A stretch of 64,000 nt of DNA from Aporrectodea caliginosa (GCA_020284085.1 JACEVL010000059.1:358501-422500); one strand, 5' to 3'. Counted from the first letter of the stretch, positions 1 to 10,800 are shown. Made by a program: numbers and translations. Notes: generated from the sequence alone by a model not told the origin.

Positions 1-1311
1 CCTAGGGTTTTTCTAGGCCTTTTTCTCAGGTTTTTCTTGGGTTTTTCTAGTTTTGGGGTTTTTCCAGGTTTTCTAGGTTTTTCCTAGGTTTTCTAGGTTT
101 TTCTAGGTTTTTTCTAGGGCTTATCTTGGGGTTTTTCTTGGGTTTTCTAGGTTTTCCAGGCTTTTAGGGTTTTCTAGGGGTTTTTCCTTGGTTTTTTTCA
201 CGGTTTTCTGGTTTTTCTAGGGTTTTTCCAGGCTTTTCTGGGCTTTTTATTGGCCTTTCCAGGTTTTCCAGGCTTTTTTCCAGGCTTTTTCCAGGTTTTC
301 TTGGGTTTTCCCACGTTTTTTAGGCCTTTCTAGGCCTTTTAGGTTTTCTAGGTTTTTCAAAGGTTTTTCCAGGTTTTTTCTAGGTTTTCTTGGCCTTTTC
401 CTAGGCCTTTTCTAGGCCTTTTTAGCGTTTTCTAGGCTTTTCCTAGGGTTTTCTAGGTTTTTTCTTGGGTTTTCTCCAGGTTTTTCTAGGCTTTTTCTAG
501 GCTTTTCTAGGTTTTCTAGTGGTTTTTCTTGGGGTTTTCTTGGGTTTTCTAGGTTTTTTGCTGGTTTTCTAGGGTTTTCTAGGCTTTTTTAGGTTTTCCA
601 GATTTTTCTAGGTTTTTGCAAGGTTTTCTAGGGCCTTTCTTGGGGGTTTTCTGGGGGTTTTCCAGGGCCTTCTAGGTTTTTCTAGGTTTTTAGTCAGGGT
701 TTTCTAGGTTTTTTCTTGGTTTTTCAAGGGGTTTTCTGGTTTTTTCTAGGCCTTTTCTAGAGTTTTCTAGGCTTTTATAAGTTTTTAGGTTTTTTCTTGG
801 GTTTTTTCTGTAGGTTTTTCTGGTTTTTTTGTTTTTTTAGGTTTTTCTAGCCTTTCAGGTTTTTCTAGGTTTGGTTTTCTCGTTTTCCTTGGTTTTTTTA
901 GGTTTTTCTAGAGGTTTTTCTAGGTTTTCCAGGGTTTTTCTAGGCTTTTCTAGGGTTTTCAAAAGTTTTCTTGGTTTTTCTAGGTTTTTGCCTTTTCTAG
1001 GGTTTTTCTTGGCCTTCCTTTTTCTAGGTTTTCCTTGGGTTTTTTCTAGGTTTTTTTTTTTAGGTTTTTCTAGGTTTTTTTAAGTTTTTTTAGGTTTTCT
1101 TGGGTTTTTTCTAGGTTTTTTCTAGGTTTTCAGGTTTTTCTAGGTTTTTCTTGGGTTTTTCTTGTGTTTTTCTATGTTTTTCTAGATTTATTTTAGATTT
1201 TCTAGGTTTTTCTCGGGTTTTTTCTAGGTTTTTAGGGTTTTTTCCAGGTTTTTCTAGGTATTTCCAGGTTTTTCTTGGGGTTTTTTTAGGTTTTTCTTGG
1301 GTTTTTCTATG
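1..1311. repeat. Degenerate T-rich minisatellite (TTTTTCTAGG-like units)
   Basis: The first 1.3 kb is built of imperfect units around ten bases long, of the form TTTTTCTAGG, with variants such as TTTTCTTGGG and TTTTCCAGG. The strand is almost free of A except in TAG, so one strand is T/G/C and the other A/C/G. The array runs to the left window edge and ends in a short GTAATGTAAT run. The open frame inside it (871-1083) is a by-product of the repeat. It is not an exact telomere repeat; a subtelomeric or satellite position is possible but not shown. Confidence 0.9.
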
Positions 1312-1987
1312 TAATGTAATGTAATGTAAATCTTCGAAAATTTCGCAGCGCCCACAAAAGCCACGTCAGGCAGACCAGTTTATGTCACCAGCGCTATATC
1401 AAATCAAGTCCGCAATAGCCAAACTCCTCTGTTCGTTTGGGTGCCAGGTCAAAATCCGGGAAGGTCAAGCCGAGGAGACAGCATGGTGCTACGGTAACAT
1501 TAATCTACAACAAATTTTTTACTTTGATATGTTTTGTTTAATAAGAAATTGAGAAATAAAAATATTGAAATCTTTCCTAATTTAAATTGTAAACATAATT
1601 CCACATAGGCAAAGACCATGCTGACTAGCATAAACTAACATAATTAAAAACTAAACTTTGTGAGTAGAGAGTGTGGACTAGCTTACTTTATTAAAACTTG
1701 TAGGTCTACTTACAATGTTTACTTATATAAAAATTTGATATGGAGTAATGTAAGTCAGTTTATCAGTCAGTCGGAGATTACTGCATATAAAGACAACATT
1801 TCGCATATTTGGATAACTTAGAAATTCAAATAACTTTTAAAAATTTTATTACTGGAACTGTGCTATTTATTTCTAAAATGATGACATAAATAGTGACGTA
1901 ATTACCTGAATTCTTGAAAGTACGGAGACAACGTAAGGGATTTAAGACAAAATGCATTGAAGACACAGCGTCATGAAAAGGGACTAA
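1312..1987. other. Unannotated AT-rich spacer
   Basis: I see no coding frame, tRNA-like box or repeat boundary here. The first 200 bases are more balanced in composition, the rest is AT-rich. Confidence 0.5.
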
Positions 1988-2532
1988 GGTGCTAATTAGG
2001 TGACTTGGTAGCGCGAGCTTGATATCGGTCGTTTCGTATCTATGGGTAGGCCTACACCAGCAAAGTCATTGAAGCCATTTGAGCCAACGAGCCAACTTCA
2101 AGGGCTCTTGGGTTCAGTGTGCTCTTGTAATCTCACGTTAATTAGGCAATGCCTCAAAGTTAATCCATTCGCATAATTATTAGTTGCGTGAAGTTCTTGA
2201 TGCGACGGAAGTGTCTAAAAGGAGGAAGACAAATATCAGCAGTCACAAACGACAATGTAGGCCTACTGATAAGGGAAGAAGGTGCTAATTAGGTGACTTG
2301 GTAGCTCGCGCTTGATATCGATCGTTTCGTATCTATAGGTACCCCAGCAAAGTCATTGAAGCCATTTTAGGTAACGAGCCAACTTCCAAGGTTCTTGAGT
2401 TCTGTGTGCTCTTGTAATCTCACGCCAATAAAACAATCCCTTGAAGTTATTCCATTAGCATAATTAGTTGCGTGAAGGTCTTGATGCCATTGAAGTGTAG
2501 GCCTATAAAAGGAGGAAGACAAATTTATATCA
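1988..2532. repeat. Tandem duplication, two copies of about 250 bp
   Basis: Copies at about 1988-2239 and 2281-2532 start with the same GTGCTAATTAGGTGACTTGG and stay alignable to AAAAGGAGGAAGACAAAT, with a period of about 293 bp. Substitutions and small indels show it is not recent. No coding potential is visible. Confidence 0.8.
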
Positions 2533-2545
2533 GCAGTCATTTAAC

Positions 2546-2643
2546 TCCGCCACTGATTGCACTTTGTCAGTGCCAGGCCCAAGCCTGGATAAAGGAGGAT
2601 GGCGTCGCTAATGGTCTTTGTTACCACACAGTGTCGTTAAACT
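2546..2643 (+). repeat. LINE-type 3' tail, hairpin form B
   Basis: This is one of about ten copies of a tail that begins near CCGCCACTG, passes GCAGTGCCAGTCCCAAGCC-like and AAAGGAGGA segments, and ends in a stem-loop followed by GTTAAAC. Here the stem is GTCGCT (2604-2609) and AGTGTC (2630-2635) with 20 loop bases, five of six pairs holding. The same tail type is at 7.94, 18.1, 21.7, 22.0, 25.8, 45.7 and 60.5 kb. Confidence 0.65.
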
Positions 2644-2649
2644 GAAACT

Positions 2650-3380
2650 ACTATCAGCAGTCATTTGTCTTCCTTCTTTTAAACGACACGAACTTCGGAG
2701 ATGGAAGAGTCCAGACCAGAAGAAAATTTGCAGGATGATAGAAATGACTCACTCTGCCCCCTTCGTTACGTCACTGCTCGGGACCTCTGGAAGTAATGCC
2801 ATCTCGCCACTGGAAGAGTGGCTCAGGTATTGTATTGTATCTATCAATTTATACCAGTGCCTCTCGCAGTGCACACCGATCAGTGGCGCTCAAGTGGGAA
2901 TGGTCCGCAGTGCAATGCCATAGTGGTGTCACTGAGTGAAAAGATTTATACGCAAAAGGGAAACAAGCTGACTTGAACGACTTTTGCACAAACGTACAGT
3001 CAAAGCAGAAAACATTAAGAATGAATTTAAAAAGCCTGATTAACTAATGAAATGTAGTGTACTGTGCACTGCTTGTTGTCAGTTCTATAATCAATACGTC
3101 AAAAATTACTCGCCCTCATAGAGCCGTTAAGCAGTTAAACTGAATTTATGATCTGAAAGAGCGCATTCACTTTAGTGGAAAAGTGCTTCAAAGTGAACAT
3201 TTAAAAAATGGACTTTTGAACTAGAAGGCTCACTTAGAGTCACTTGCTTTAAATATTTCTGGCTTTGGATTTTGATTAAAATACATATTCATAAATTATA
3301 CGCATTAAATAAATAATACTTTATACCTGTGCATTTTTATCCCCCGGGGGATGATTTCACACGTTGGGAGATAGAAATGG
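2650..3380. other. No recognised feature
   Basis: An open frame of 101 codons begins inside the preceding tail (2618-2923, plus) but shows no family motif or codon signature I recognise. The remainder is AT-rich single-copy-looking DNA. Confidence 0.4.
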
Positions 3381-3429
3381 TTTATCCCCCGGATACTCTA
3401 TACCGGTATAGTCCATCCGGGAGGATAAA
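3381..3429. repeat. Imperfect palindrome centred on ACCGGT
   Basis: Arms of 24 and 25 bases, reading TTTATCC..CCGGAT..TATACC, meet at ACCGGT with a one-base bulge and a few mismatches. Further CCCGGAT and CGGATACTC pieces flank it (3340-3500), so the region may be the end of a small palindromic element. No function assigned. Confidence 0.6.
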
Positions 3430-3684
3430 TTCATTCATCCACCCGGATAGTCCTAGGACGGATACTCTATTTCGTGATACCGGCACCGTCCGTGACCAGC
3501 GTAATCGACAAAAGAATTAGGAAATTTGTTATGCGTTGCTTTTAGCAGAAATTTAGTCGCAGAAAAAGAGGTGTGTTTGAAATTTCTTCCTATACTTGTT
3601 ATTTATCCAATGTCTCTTGTGTCATTTCGGTCTCAACTTATGACAATGTTTTAGTTCCATTTGGGGTGCTCCATAGGCCTATTA

Positions 3685-3905
3685 TACAGTCTAGTGGTTT
3701 GCGTGCTGGACTGTCAGTCGAGAGGTCAGAGGTTCAAATCCCAGGCATAGCAGTTTAATTTTTGTCGAGATTTCCACTCCACCTGGGCCCCAGCCAACTC
3801 AGCTATGATGAGTTCACTGATCGTACACTGTCGGTAGGAAGATGAGACGGCGAGGGAGAGGACTGGCCACCCGCCCTCGTATTTGTCTCAACTGCTTCAG
3901 AGTGG
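3685..3905 (+). mobile_element. tRNA-derived SINE, family C
   Basis: The tRNA-like head carries a weak A box and a B box GGTTCAAATCC. It shares CTGTCAGTCGAGAGGTC, the CTCCACCTG, AACTCAGCT and ATGAGT..ACTG.CGTACACTG segments and GATGAGACGG with copies at 53.76 and 63.44 kb. SINEs are non-autonomous retroposons transcribed by RNA polymerase III. The 3' end runs into an ATT microsatellite. Confidence 0.75.
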
Positions 3906-3979
3906 AAATCTGGCGAGGTCGACGTTAACGGTAGACACAAGATGTCGCCACGTAATTAAAAATAATAAATTATAAAACA

Positions 3980-4034
3980 TTATTATTATTATTATTATTA
4001 TTATCATTATTATCATTATTATCATTATTATCAT

Positions 4035-4122
<88 letters not shown>

Positions 4123-4230
4123 GTAATAATAGTAATAATAGTAATAGTAATAATAGTAATAATAGTAATAATAGTAATAATAGTAATAATAGTAATAATA
4201 ATAATAGTAATAATAGTAATAATAGTAATA

Positions 4231-4302
<72 letters not shown>

Positions 4303-4386
4303 GTAATAATAGTAATAATAGTAATAATAGTAATAGTAATAATAGTAATAATAGTAATAATAGTAATAATAGTAATAATAGTAATA

Positions 4387-4465
<79 letters not shown>
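3980..4465. repeat. Compound AAT/ATT microsatellite
   Basis: Roughly 490 bp of AAT units, with interspersed AGT variants arranged in blocks (AATAATAGT). The long poly-isoleucine and poly-tyrosine frames here are artefacts of the repeat. Confidence 0.95.
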
Positions 4466-4466
<1 letters not shown>

Positions 4467-4776
4467 GCCGTATGATCGCAATCGTAAAGTCGAGATTTCT
4501 AAAGCGCTGCCTAAAAGGTAGGAGCAGGACATGAGTCAAATCAGAGGGGTTGTTCTGTATGGTTATTTGTGTTTGTGGTGAGAAAAATGAAAAATGGGCG
4601 CAGTGGATAGATTTCTTAAACAAATAAGGATTAAGTAATTTTAATGTGAATCCCAATAATAATGACCTATGAAAAATGGCGTTATTAAAGTGAGAAATTA
4701 TTATGGAATCGTTTAACACTGGTATACTGTATCATCACGCAAAATCGCAAAGCGCGAGCTTATCTGGTAGCTATTT

Positions 4777-4816
4777 AAACACCTTCGAAAAGTATGTAGT
4801 ACACGCAATTTAATAA
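4777..4816 (+). promoter_or_regulatory. PSE/TATA-like module (weak TATA)
   Basis: AAACACCTTCGAAA, 16 bases, then AATTTAATAA at the TATA position. The spacing fits the family; the TATA part is degenerate. Confidence 0.3.
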
Positions 4817-4933
4817 TCTTTCAACTATTTCGTTTAATTGGTAACTTCCATGGAGACTTTCAGTTTCTTAAGATCGATGTTAACCGCGGATAATTTTAAG
4901 CCAATTATAATAATCATCATCATCATCAGCGTA

Positions 4934-5072
4934 TTGCAGGCTGTCTGCTCTGTTAGTAGTTAAGATTTATGTCTTCTGTCATTTGTGTTCTTGTGAATTG
5001 TTTCAATTGCATAATTGTACACTGTAACCGGTTGCGGTGTGTCAACCGGATTGTCTGAATAAACGAAAATAT
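4934..5072 (+). mobile_element. SINE family E, 3' part
   Basis: Shares GCAGGCTGTCTG, TTAGTAGTTAAGATTT and the ending AACCGGTTGCGG..CCAACCGG..GAATAAACGAAAATA with the longer copy at 18.44-18.63 kb. CCGGTT and AACCGG near the end can pair into a short stem. The tRNA head is missing. Confidence 0.7.
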
Positions 5073-5122
5073 TATTATTATTATCATCATCATCGTCATC
5101 ATCATCATCATCATCATCATCG

Positions 5123-5215
<93 letters not shown>

Positions 5216-5223
5216 CCACCACC

Positions 5224-5257
<34 letters not shown>

Positions 5258-5286
5258 TCATCATCAGCCAATAATAATTATCATCA

Positions 5287-5345
<59 letters not shown>

Positions 5346-5360
5346 ATCATCCTCATCCTT

Positions 5361-5408
<48 letters not shown>

Positions 5409-5410
5409 GC
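5073..5410. repeat. ATC/ACC/GTC trinucleotide microsatellite
   Basis: About 340 bp of ATC units with an ACC block (5212-5238) and a CATCGT hexamer block (5285-5342). Poly-His, poly-Asp and poly-Met frames in it are not genes. Confidence 0.95.
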
Positions 5411-5499
5411 CATTACATGATCATTTTCGAAATCATTATAATTATTATCAGTATATTGCCGTTATTAGATAGTGCCAGTAATTCTACCTATTAGGCACG

Positions 5500-5615
5500 A
5501 AGCATTTGGGAGCGAAGTACTCCCTACTCAGTAACCGCCTTTAGAGGCGGAGGATCGAACCCGTATTCTGTACGCTACAAGGCGAGCGCTCTAACCAATC
5601 GAATCCAAACAATTT
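5500..5615 (-). mobile_element. SINE family D head fragment
   Basis: On the minus strand it reads GGTTAGAGCGCTCG as A box region and GGGTTCGATCCTCC as B box. The same tRNA-like head is at 31.39 kb (plus) and 43.2 kb (minus). Confidence 0.65.
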
Positions 5616-5716
5616 ATTGACGACACCTTGGGCATCGAAGTTTGTTGACACCGAAGAGAAAATGTCTACGTAAGGACATTACCTGTATAAGGTATCAGCT
5701 ATAGTTCAACCAATGC

Positions 5717-5753
5717 TTATATAGCAACATTTATCTCCTTTTTAAGGGTGTCT
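5717..5753 (-). promoter_or_regulatory. PSE/TATA-like module
   Basis: Minus strand AGACACCCTTAAAA, spacer of 16 bases, then TATATAAG, i.e. 30 bases from the first A to the TATA. A second motif at 5820 (minus) has its nearest TATATA only 20 bases away. Confidence 0.5.
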
Positions 5754-5829
5754 AATGGGAGCGTTCGAGCCAAGCAGATACGTCCATTAATGCCTATATA
5801 AAATTGTTTTAAAGGTGTCTGAAGAGCGC

Positions 5830-6210
5830 TCTCCAACTATCCGTTAATAATTATTGCCATCTTATTCATCAAGTATCAAAAATCCTCACAAAACCAAGCG
5901 AGACGTAGTATGGCTTTGACTGAACCCGTGTCTATCCCTCTCTTCAACTTCCTCTTTTCTCAAAGTTTTATGACTCGCCACCAAACGACAGCGACATTCG
6001 CTTTATCAACGCACAGATTACGAAGATATCTCTCACGCGGACCATCGACAACGCCACCGATGTAGCTACAAATCCCTCCTATGGCAAATACGACCCCACT
6101 TAGCCTACTTTTGGCGTAAAATAATGAGAACTATATTGTTGTCTCAGGAGTAACGTTTGTTAGGGAACTATGTTTAGTAAGTAGAAAAGCAGCATGCTTG
6201 GATTTTACAC
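5830..6210. other. No recognised feature
   Basis: No coding frame, repeat unit or tRNA-like box was found between the module at 5.75 kb and the LINE fragment. Confidence 0.4.
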
Positions 6211-6216
6211 AAGATT

Positions 6217-6254
6217 AGACACCTTTAAAAGCGTAGGTTTAGATGCATTTTAAG
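6217..6254 (+). promoter_or_regulatory. PSE/TATA-like module at the LINE edge
   Basis: AGACACCTTTAAAA followed after 16 bases by ATTTTAAG. It overlaps the first codons of the LINE fragment that follows; the TATA half is weak. Confidence 0.35.
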
Positions 6255-6761
6255 ACCTTAGATGATAGAGCAGATAATTTGGCTAAAGAAGGTCTAACTA
6301 TTGATCACATAAATTCTACTAATTATCTTGAACTTCAGGAAATGTTAACTTTAATAAAACTTTATATAGTAAATAAATGGCAACTAGAATATAGTAATGA
6401 TGATAGAGGTCATTTTTATAAATCTATTTGTCCAATTGTTAGTACAGATATAAAATATTTTGAACCTTATAGGCATAAGGAAGTCCAGATTTCTAGATTG
6501 CGTTTAGGAGTGGCCAATACTAATCAAAGACTATTCATTATAAAAAGACATTCTAACGGTTTATGTGATACCTGTGAGGTGAAGGAGACTATTCATCACC
6601 TATTACTTGATTGTAAAAAAGAAGATATTTCTATGTTATTAAGAAATAAATGTCAATTGTATAAAGATGAAATGTCTTTAAAACCCCTTTTGACGGTAAA
6701 TGTGTTTCAGAATGAAGTGTATAGGCTACTTTGTTTGATTACTAATGGGCGAATTTTGTGA
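6243..6761 (+). pseudogene. I-type LINE ORF2, C-terminal fragment (RNase H end plus zinc knuckle)
   Basis: The 172 residues begin with ADNLAKEG (10-17), the last conserved block of the RNase H domain found in I, Nimb and R1-like LINEs. They continue through an RLRLG block (85-89) to a CxxC..HH..C knuckle (C108, C111, H118/H119, C124) ending in HHLLLDC, the usual C-terminus of this group. Endonuclease and reverse transcriptase are absent, so this is a 5'-truncated copy; the frame that remains is open to its natural stop. The first Met is probably not a biological start. The long 3' UTR that follows carries the terminal hairpin repeated through the window. Confidence 0.8.
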
Positions 6762-7733
6762 ATAGATATTTTAATTTTTGTTGCTGTGAGTAATTTTTCC
6801 CCTCTTCTTGTTGGTGTCAAATCTGTGGATATTTAATTACTCTTTTACTGGTGCTTTTTGCTTTTAGGATTGCGTATTGCATTATTATGATTTGCATAAT
6901 TATTATAATAACAATCTTTTGCCTTAACTCTAGTTATATGTATGCGAGTTGGTTGATGAGGCGTATAATTAGATCTTAAGTATGTTTTATTATATAAGTA
7001 ATAAAAATCTGATGTAAGTAAATTACATATATGGCATATTGTTCATTGAGTATCTATAACACTTTGTTTTAAGTATCACATGTTTAGTTTGGTTGCTGTA
7101 TTGGAGTAAATATTACATTGCATCATAATGCAGTACTTCATATGTTGTAATAAGGAAAATGTAGTTGTTGTGTCTCATTGAACATGTTGAAAACAAACTT
7201 TAAGCAATTGTAATATGTTTGTATCAAATATTTTTTTTTTTACTTAATGACACTTACGTTTGAGTGTATTGGATGCTTGAACAGTCTACGGGTAAAATGT
7301 CGACTTTGTGAATTACTTATATCATTTAATGTTTGTGCTGTTTTTATCAAATTTTTATTCAAAAAAGTATAATGGTAAATAGTGAATGTTGTCACAAGAT
7401 GCTAAACTGAAAATTAATAAATAATCACTTAAAAGAGTACAAGTAGAATAAGAATCTAACGTCGTGATATTATTATAATTAAATTTGTATCGAATCATTT
7501 AATCACAGTGTGTGTATCACAGAAAGTAGGCCTAACTGATGCATTACTTTATGTTGTTTAACATTGAATTTTGTGACATTGTAAGGATTTATTTTGACAC
7601 CTTTAAATGGTGTCGTTTGGACGTTAAATTTCTCGTTTTCATTGTATGGTATAAACTTACATTGTGAATTGTCGTCAACGGCCTTTGATGTCATAAGGCG
7701 ACGTTAAACCTTTGATTAATAATAAATTGGAGA
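6762..7733 (+). mobile_element. 3' UTR of the I-type LINE, with terminal hairpin
   Basis: AT-rich sequence of about 970 bp continuing from the ORF stop to an AATAATAA end. It contains a degenerate module (TGACACCTTTAAAT at 7595, TTAAATTT 29 bases on) and ends in the hairpin GTCGTC (7671-7676), 20 loop bases, GGCGAC (7697-7702), then GTTAAAC. A truncated near-identical copy is inserted at 28845-29272 on the minus strand. Tails of TAA-type repeats are typical of I-clade LINEs. Confidence 0.75.
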
Positions 7734-7941
7734 TTAAATCGCTAGTCGAAACTATTGCTAGACAACGGCCTTCAATGCCATAAGATGTGAAATAATTGGT
7801 AACCAATCAGTGTTTAAATCTAGGACCATCACATATCGACAGTTAACGTTGTGTAAAATGGTTTTACCAATCAATGTCAACGGTTTTTGATGCCAAAGAT
7901 GTCTTTAAACAATTCGATCCAGTTTTATCTAGAAGAAGAGA

Positions 7942-7980
7942 GACGCTAACCATCTTTGTCATCACACAGCGTCATTAAAC
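7942..7980 (+). repeat. Hairpin form B, perfect stem
   Basis: GACGCT (7942-7947), 20 loop bases, AGCGTC (7968-7973), then ATTAAAC. All six pairs are Watson-Crick, where other copies have G-U at the fourth pair. A decayed relative lies at 7755-7790. Confidence 0.6.
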
Positions 7981-8203
7981 AGTAATTACTCTCAACGTTA
8001 GTTGATGAATTATTCAGTTCAGTTTGACATCAACGGACTTAGTTGCTACTAATCAGTATATAGAAGTTTTGCATATGTCACCCTCTTGTTGGAACCGTCT
8101 AACGCGAGAATTGCGGCTTGAGCTCCTCAGTATTTCTCTTCCTCTGTTTCGGAATCGCCTGAAGTCCATTTTTATTTCTTAGTGATAGCAGTGACTTTCA
8201 TCT

Positions 8204-8250
8204 GGAGCGCCTCTCTATCGTTGAGTGGCGCTTTATAAATGCTCGATTAC
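8204..8250 (+). repeat. L2-type tail fragment with GCGCC stem
   Basis: GGAGCGCCTCTC..AGTGGCGCTTTATAAATG matches the 3' ends of L2-like LINEs and SINE-B. Similar fragments are at 9092-9140 and 17965. Confidence 0.5.
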
Positions 8251-8320
8251 AATTGCAATTCCACATACCTTATCTACTGTTGTTTTCTCTATTTACCATC
8301 GCAGGATGGATAGATCCAAT

Positions 8321-8359
8321 GTTTAACGACATCTTATACGAACAAAGGCCGTTGACGTC
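8321..8359 (-). repeat. Hairpin form A
   Basis: On the minus strand GACGTC (8359-8354), 20 loop bases, GATGTC (8333-8328), GTTAAAC. One pair is G-U on this strand and would be A-C on the other. Confidence 0.65.
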
Positions 8360-8477
8360 GACTGAAAATTATTTTGAGCAGTACTTACTGATCCTATGAC
8401 ATAATGCACGCAGACACATCAACATCATCATTATCTATGATAAGGCAAGAACAATGGAGAAAACTGTCTCGAGATTT

Positions 8478-8620
8478 AGACACCTTTTTAACGCTGTATG
8501 CATCACAATAAATAAGGCGACGCGTTGAGTTTGACATTAGCTATCCATCACTAAGAAGCCTTTTGAATCTTTTGCTAGACAACGGCATGCGATGCCATAA
8601 GACGTTCAATTATTGGTAAT
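8478..8620 (+). other. PSE/TATA-like module with downstream hairpin
   Basis: AGACACCTTTTTAA, 16 bases, then ATAAATAAGG (8508). About 95 bases further on lies a decayed hairpin region, GACAACGGCATGCGATGCC followed by ATAAGACGTT. Same orientation as in the clearer units. Confidence 0.45.
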
Positions 8621-8633
8621 CAATCAGTATTAT

Positions 8634-8890
8634 CGTATTGTATTCAAACATTTATAAAGCGCCTCACATAGGGTGAACCATATAGAGGCGCTCCCAGTGC
8701 GCAAGGCAAAAGAGAAGCAAAAGGTTTTAAGAAAAGCAATGGTGGAAGTTACTAGCTAGAATTCGAGAGCGAGTATATGGAGATAGCGCATTCCAAAGAG
8801 AGGGACCAATTGAGGTAAAGAACAATGATACTGAGACATAGTATAGGTAATCAATCAGCCACTCTTCGCATTCTGACAGTGCCAGTCCAA
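8634..8890 (-). mobile_element. L2/CR1-type LINE 3' end
   Basis: The minus strand ends in a GCGCC stem-loop (AGCGCCTC 8659-8666, GAGGCGCT 8685-8692) and a TACAA-like tail. Upstream of it the minus strand has remnants of the WN..LP C-terminal block with several frame breaks. Confidence 0.6.
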
Positions 8891-8894
8891 ATCA

Positions 8895-9420
8895 GTCCCA
8901 ATTTAAATCCAGAATCATCGCATTTCGGGAGTTAAAACTGTGCAAATATTTTTACCAATCAACGTCAAACGGTCTTTGAACGCATAAGATGTCTAACCAT
9001 CTTTGTCCTGATACAGCGTTGTAACACAATAATTACATCCAACTTTATTACCTAATAAGTAATTAATAATTATTAATTACATCCAACCTTATTGGAGCGC
9101 TACTGGATGGCCACTGCTGTGAGCGGCGCTATATAACTTAGTAAATACAATACAATATTGATGAATACTGAGTAAAGTTTGACAACAGCGGCCCTTTTTA
9201 CTACTGCTCAGTCTATTAGGCTTAAATCGGTTGGATCCTCTTGTTGGAACAGACTTCTACGGGAATTGAGGTCCTCAGTCTTTCTCTTCAACTGTTACGG
9301 AAACGCCTGAAGTCCATTATATTTTACACGCTTAATAAATGTTCGATAACAATTACAATTCCACTTACCTTATTTACTGGGTTTTTCTGCATTTACCATC
9401 GGTAAATAGATGGATCCAAA
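8895..9420. other. Decayed tails, no gene
   Basis: Contains a degenerate form B tail (8985-9025) and an L2-like tail with GAGCGCTACTGG..AGCGGCGCTATATAAC (9092-9140) ending in TACAA units. No coding sequence recognised. Confidence 0.45.
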
Positions 9421-9657
9421 GTTTAACGACATTTTATCGCAACGTCGATTGAAATTATTTTGAGCAGTTCTTTCTTTTCCTATGAGAGAAAGCACGAAGA
9501 CATCGTAAATGATCACAATTCTACCGCCGGCTACCGCGTTCTAATTTTATATAACCTTAGCTAACTACATTTAAAGGTGTTTAAAGTGGGCTCTCTAAAA
9601 TTTGTCTAAATATCTTTTTTCAATTATAACAATCCTTAAAGCGCTTTAAAGGTGTTT
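9421..9657 (-). other. Two PSE/TATA-like modules in series with decayed hairpin
   Basis: Reading the minus strand: AAACACCTTTAAAG at 9657 with TATAATTG 29 bases on, AAACACCTTTAAAT at 9582 with TATATAAAA 29 bases on, then a decayed form A tail ending in GTTAAAC at 9421-9427. Two promoters-like motifs in front of one tail recalls the arrays at 30.2 and 43.5 kb. Confidence 0.5.
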
Positions 9658-9735
9658 AAAGAGAGCGACCTAACCAGTCGTTTACTGCGTACCGTTTACT
9701 CTTTCCGTGTCACTTTCGCGGCTCCGTAGATCAGA

Positions 9736-10037
9736 CGCGTTTTTGTATTGTATTGTATTGTATTTGATCATTTATAAAGCGCTTCTCATAGCATAAGCCT
9801 TTCAGAAGCGCTCCCAGTGCGAGGTACTCCGAGGAAAAAGGAAGGTTTTAAGGTGAGAGAAAGAGGTAGAGATGCTGCCAGAGAGAATTGTAGAGCGTAG
9901 AGAAGGAGGAAGTCGATTCCATAGAGAGGGACCTATGCACACAAAGTACCTGAATTAAGCCATTGTGGTCCTAACACGGGGAATAAAAAGGTCAAGCCGG
10001 TCAGAGGATCTGAGAGGACGCTTTGACGTGGCAGAGA
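9736..10037 (-). pseudogene. L2-type LINE C-terminal fragment and 3' tail
   Basis: The minus strand encodes RPLRSSDRLDLFIP, matching RPLRSSNRLELLVP of the L2 element at 42.3 kb, followed by the WN.LP block and a GCGC stem (AGCGCTTCT 9779-9787, AGAAGCGCT 9804-9812). The stem differs from the C-G version at 8.66 and 26.62 kb by a compensating U-A pair. The 3' end is a TACAA microsatellite. Confidence 0.7.
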
Positions 10038-10104
10038 GAGGGCGGAGAATTTGGTGACAAAGATATACTGTATGTTTTACATAAAGGCTATGTGTGTGTC
10101 CACA

Positions 10105-10143
10105 GTTTAACGGCAGCTTATGACAACATAGGCCGTTGCCGCC
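10105..10143 (-). repeat. Hairpin form A, GGCGGC stem
   Basis: Minus strand GGCGGC (10143-10138), loop of 20, GCTGCC (10117-10112), GTTAAAC. One G-U pair. It sits directly upstream of the L2 fragment on the same strand, so two unrelated tails are joined here. Copies at 29302-29340, 54076-54114 and 48761-48799. Confidence 0.7.
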
Positions 10144-10299
10144 GACAAAGATTAGTTTTGGCATATTACAGCTCTAATATAAAGGCTATAAAGGAAACTC
10201 AGATTTATATATCACTAAAGGCTATAAAGGAAACTCAGATTTATATATCACTCACACATTCCGTTGATTTTACTCATTCCACATCGTCAAAGCAGTTTT

Positions 10300-10800
10300 T
10301 CGCATATTCCTCCTCATCCTCGTGTCATTACTCTCCTTCTCTCTTTATCCCTCTCCTAAGAGTCTCCTTCTCTTCCTCTTTGACCTCCTTCTCTATCTCA
10401 TCCTTCTACTACACTTGTTTCTTCTCCTTCTCCTCTTTCTACTCCTTCACCTTCCTTCCTTCCTCTGCTTCTTCTCCTCCTCGGCCTCCCTCCACTCGCT
10501 CCTTCTTTTTGTCGTTCTCCTCCTCCTGCTCCTCATCAACTTCTTGTCATTCCTCTACTTCTCCTCGTCCTCCTCGTTCTCCTCCTCGTCCTCATCGTCC
10601 TCCTCGTCCTCCTCCTTCTCCTCCTCGTCCTCCTCCTTCTCTTCCTCCTCCTCCTCCTCCTCCTCATCGGAGACTCCTCCTCCTTAACCTCCTGCTCCTC
10701 CGCCTCGTCCTCCTGCTCCTCCTCCTGCTCATTTAACTCCATATCCTTCTCCCTCTCGTCGATCTCGTTCTCTTCTTTTCTTTCTTACACTCTGCCTCTC
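10300..10800. repeat. Polypyrimidine tract (TCC/TTC rich)
   Basis: About 500 bases almost free of purines on the plus strand, with TCCTCC and CTCCTCGTC units. Ser/Pro/Leu-rich and Arg/Glu-rich frames here have no family features and are composition artefacts. Such tracts can form triplex DNA. Confidence 0.85.

Noticed and set aside
1..1311. True telomere repeat
   Set aside because: Units are degenerate and vary in length; no exact TTAGGG or other known telomere unit is repeated.
3897..4719. Long poly-Ile and poly-Tyr open frames
   Set aside because: They are translations of an AAT/ATT microsatellite and have no other features.
4953..5420. Poly-His, poly-Asp and poly-Met frames
   Set aside because: Translations of an ATC/ACC microsatellite.
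5793..5820. Additional PSE/TATA-like site at 5820 (minus)
   Set aside because: The motif is good, but the nearest TATATA is 20 rather than 29-30 bases away.
10023..10742. Ser/Pro-rich and Arg-rich proteins
   Set aside because: Composition artefacts of a polypyrimidine tract.
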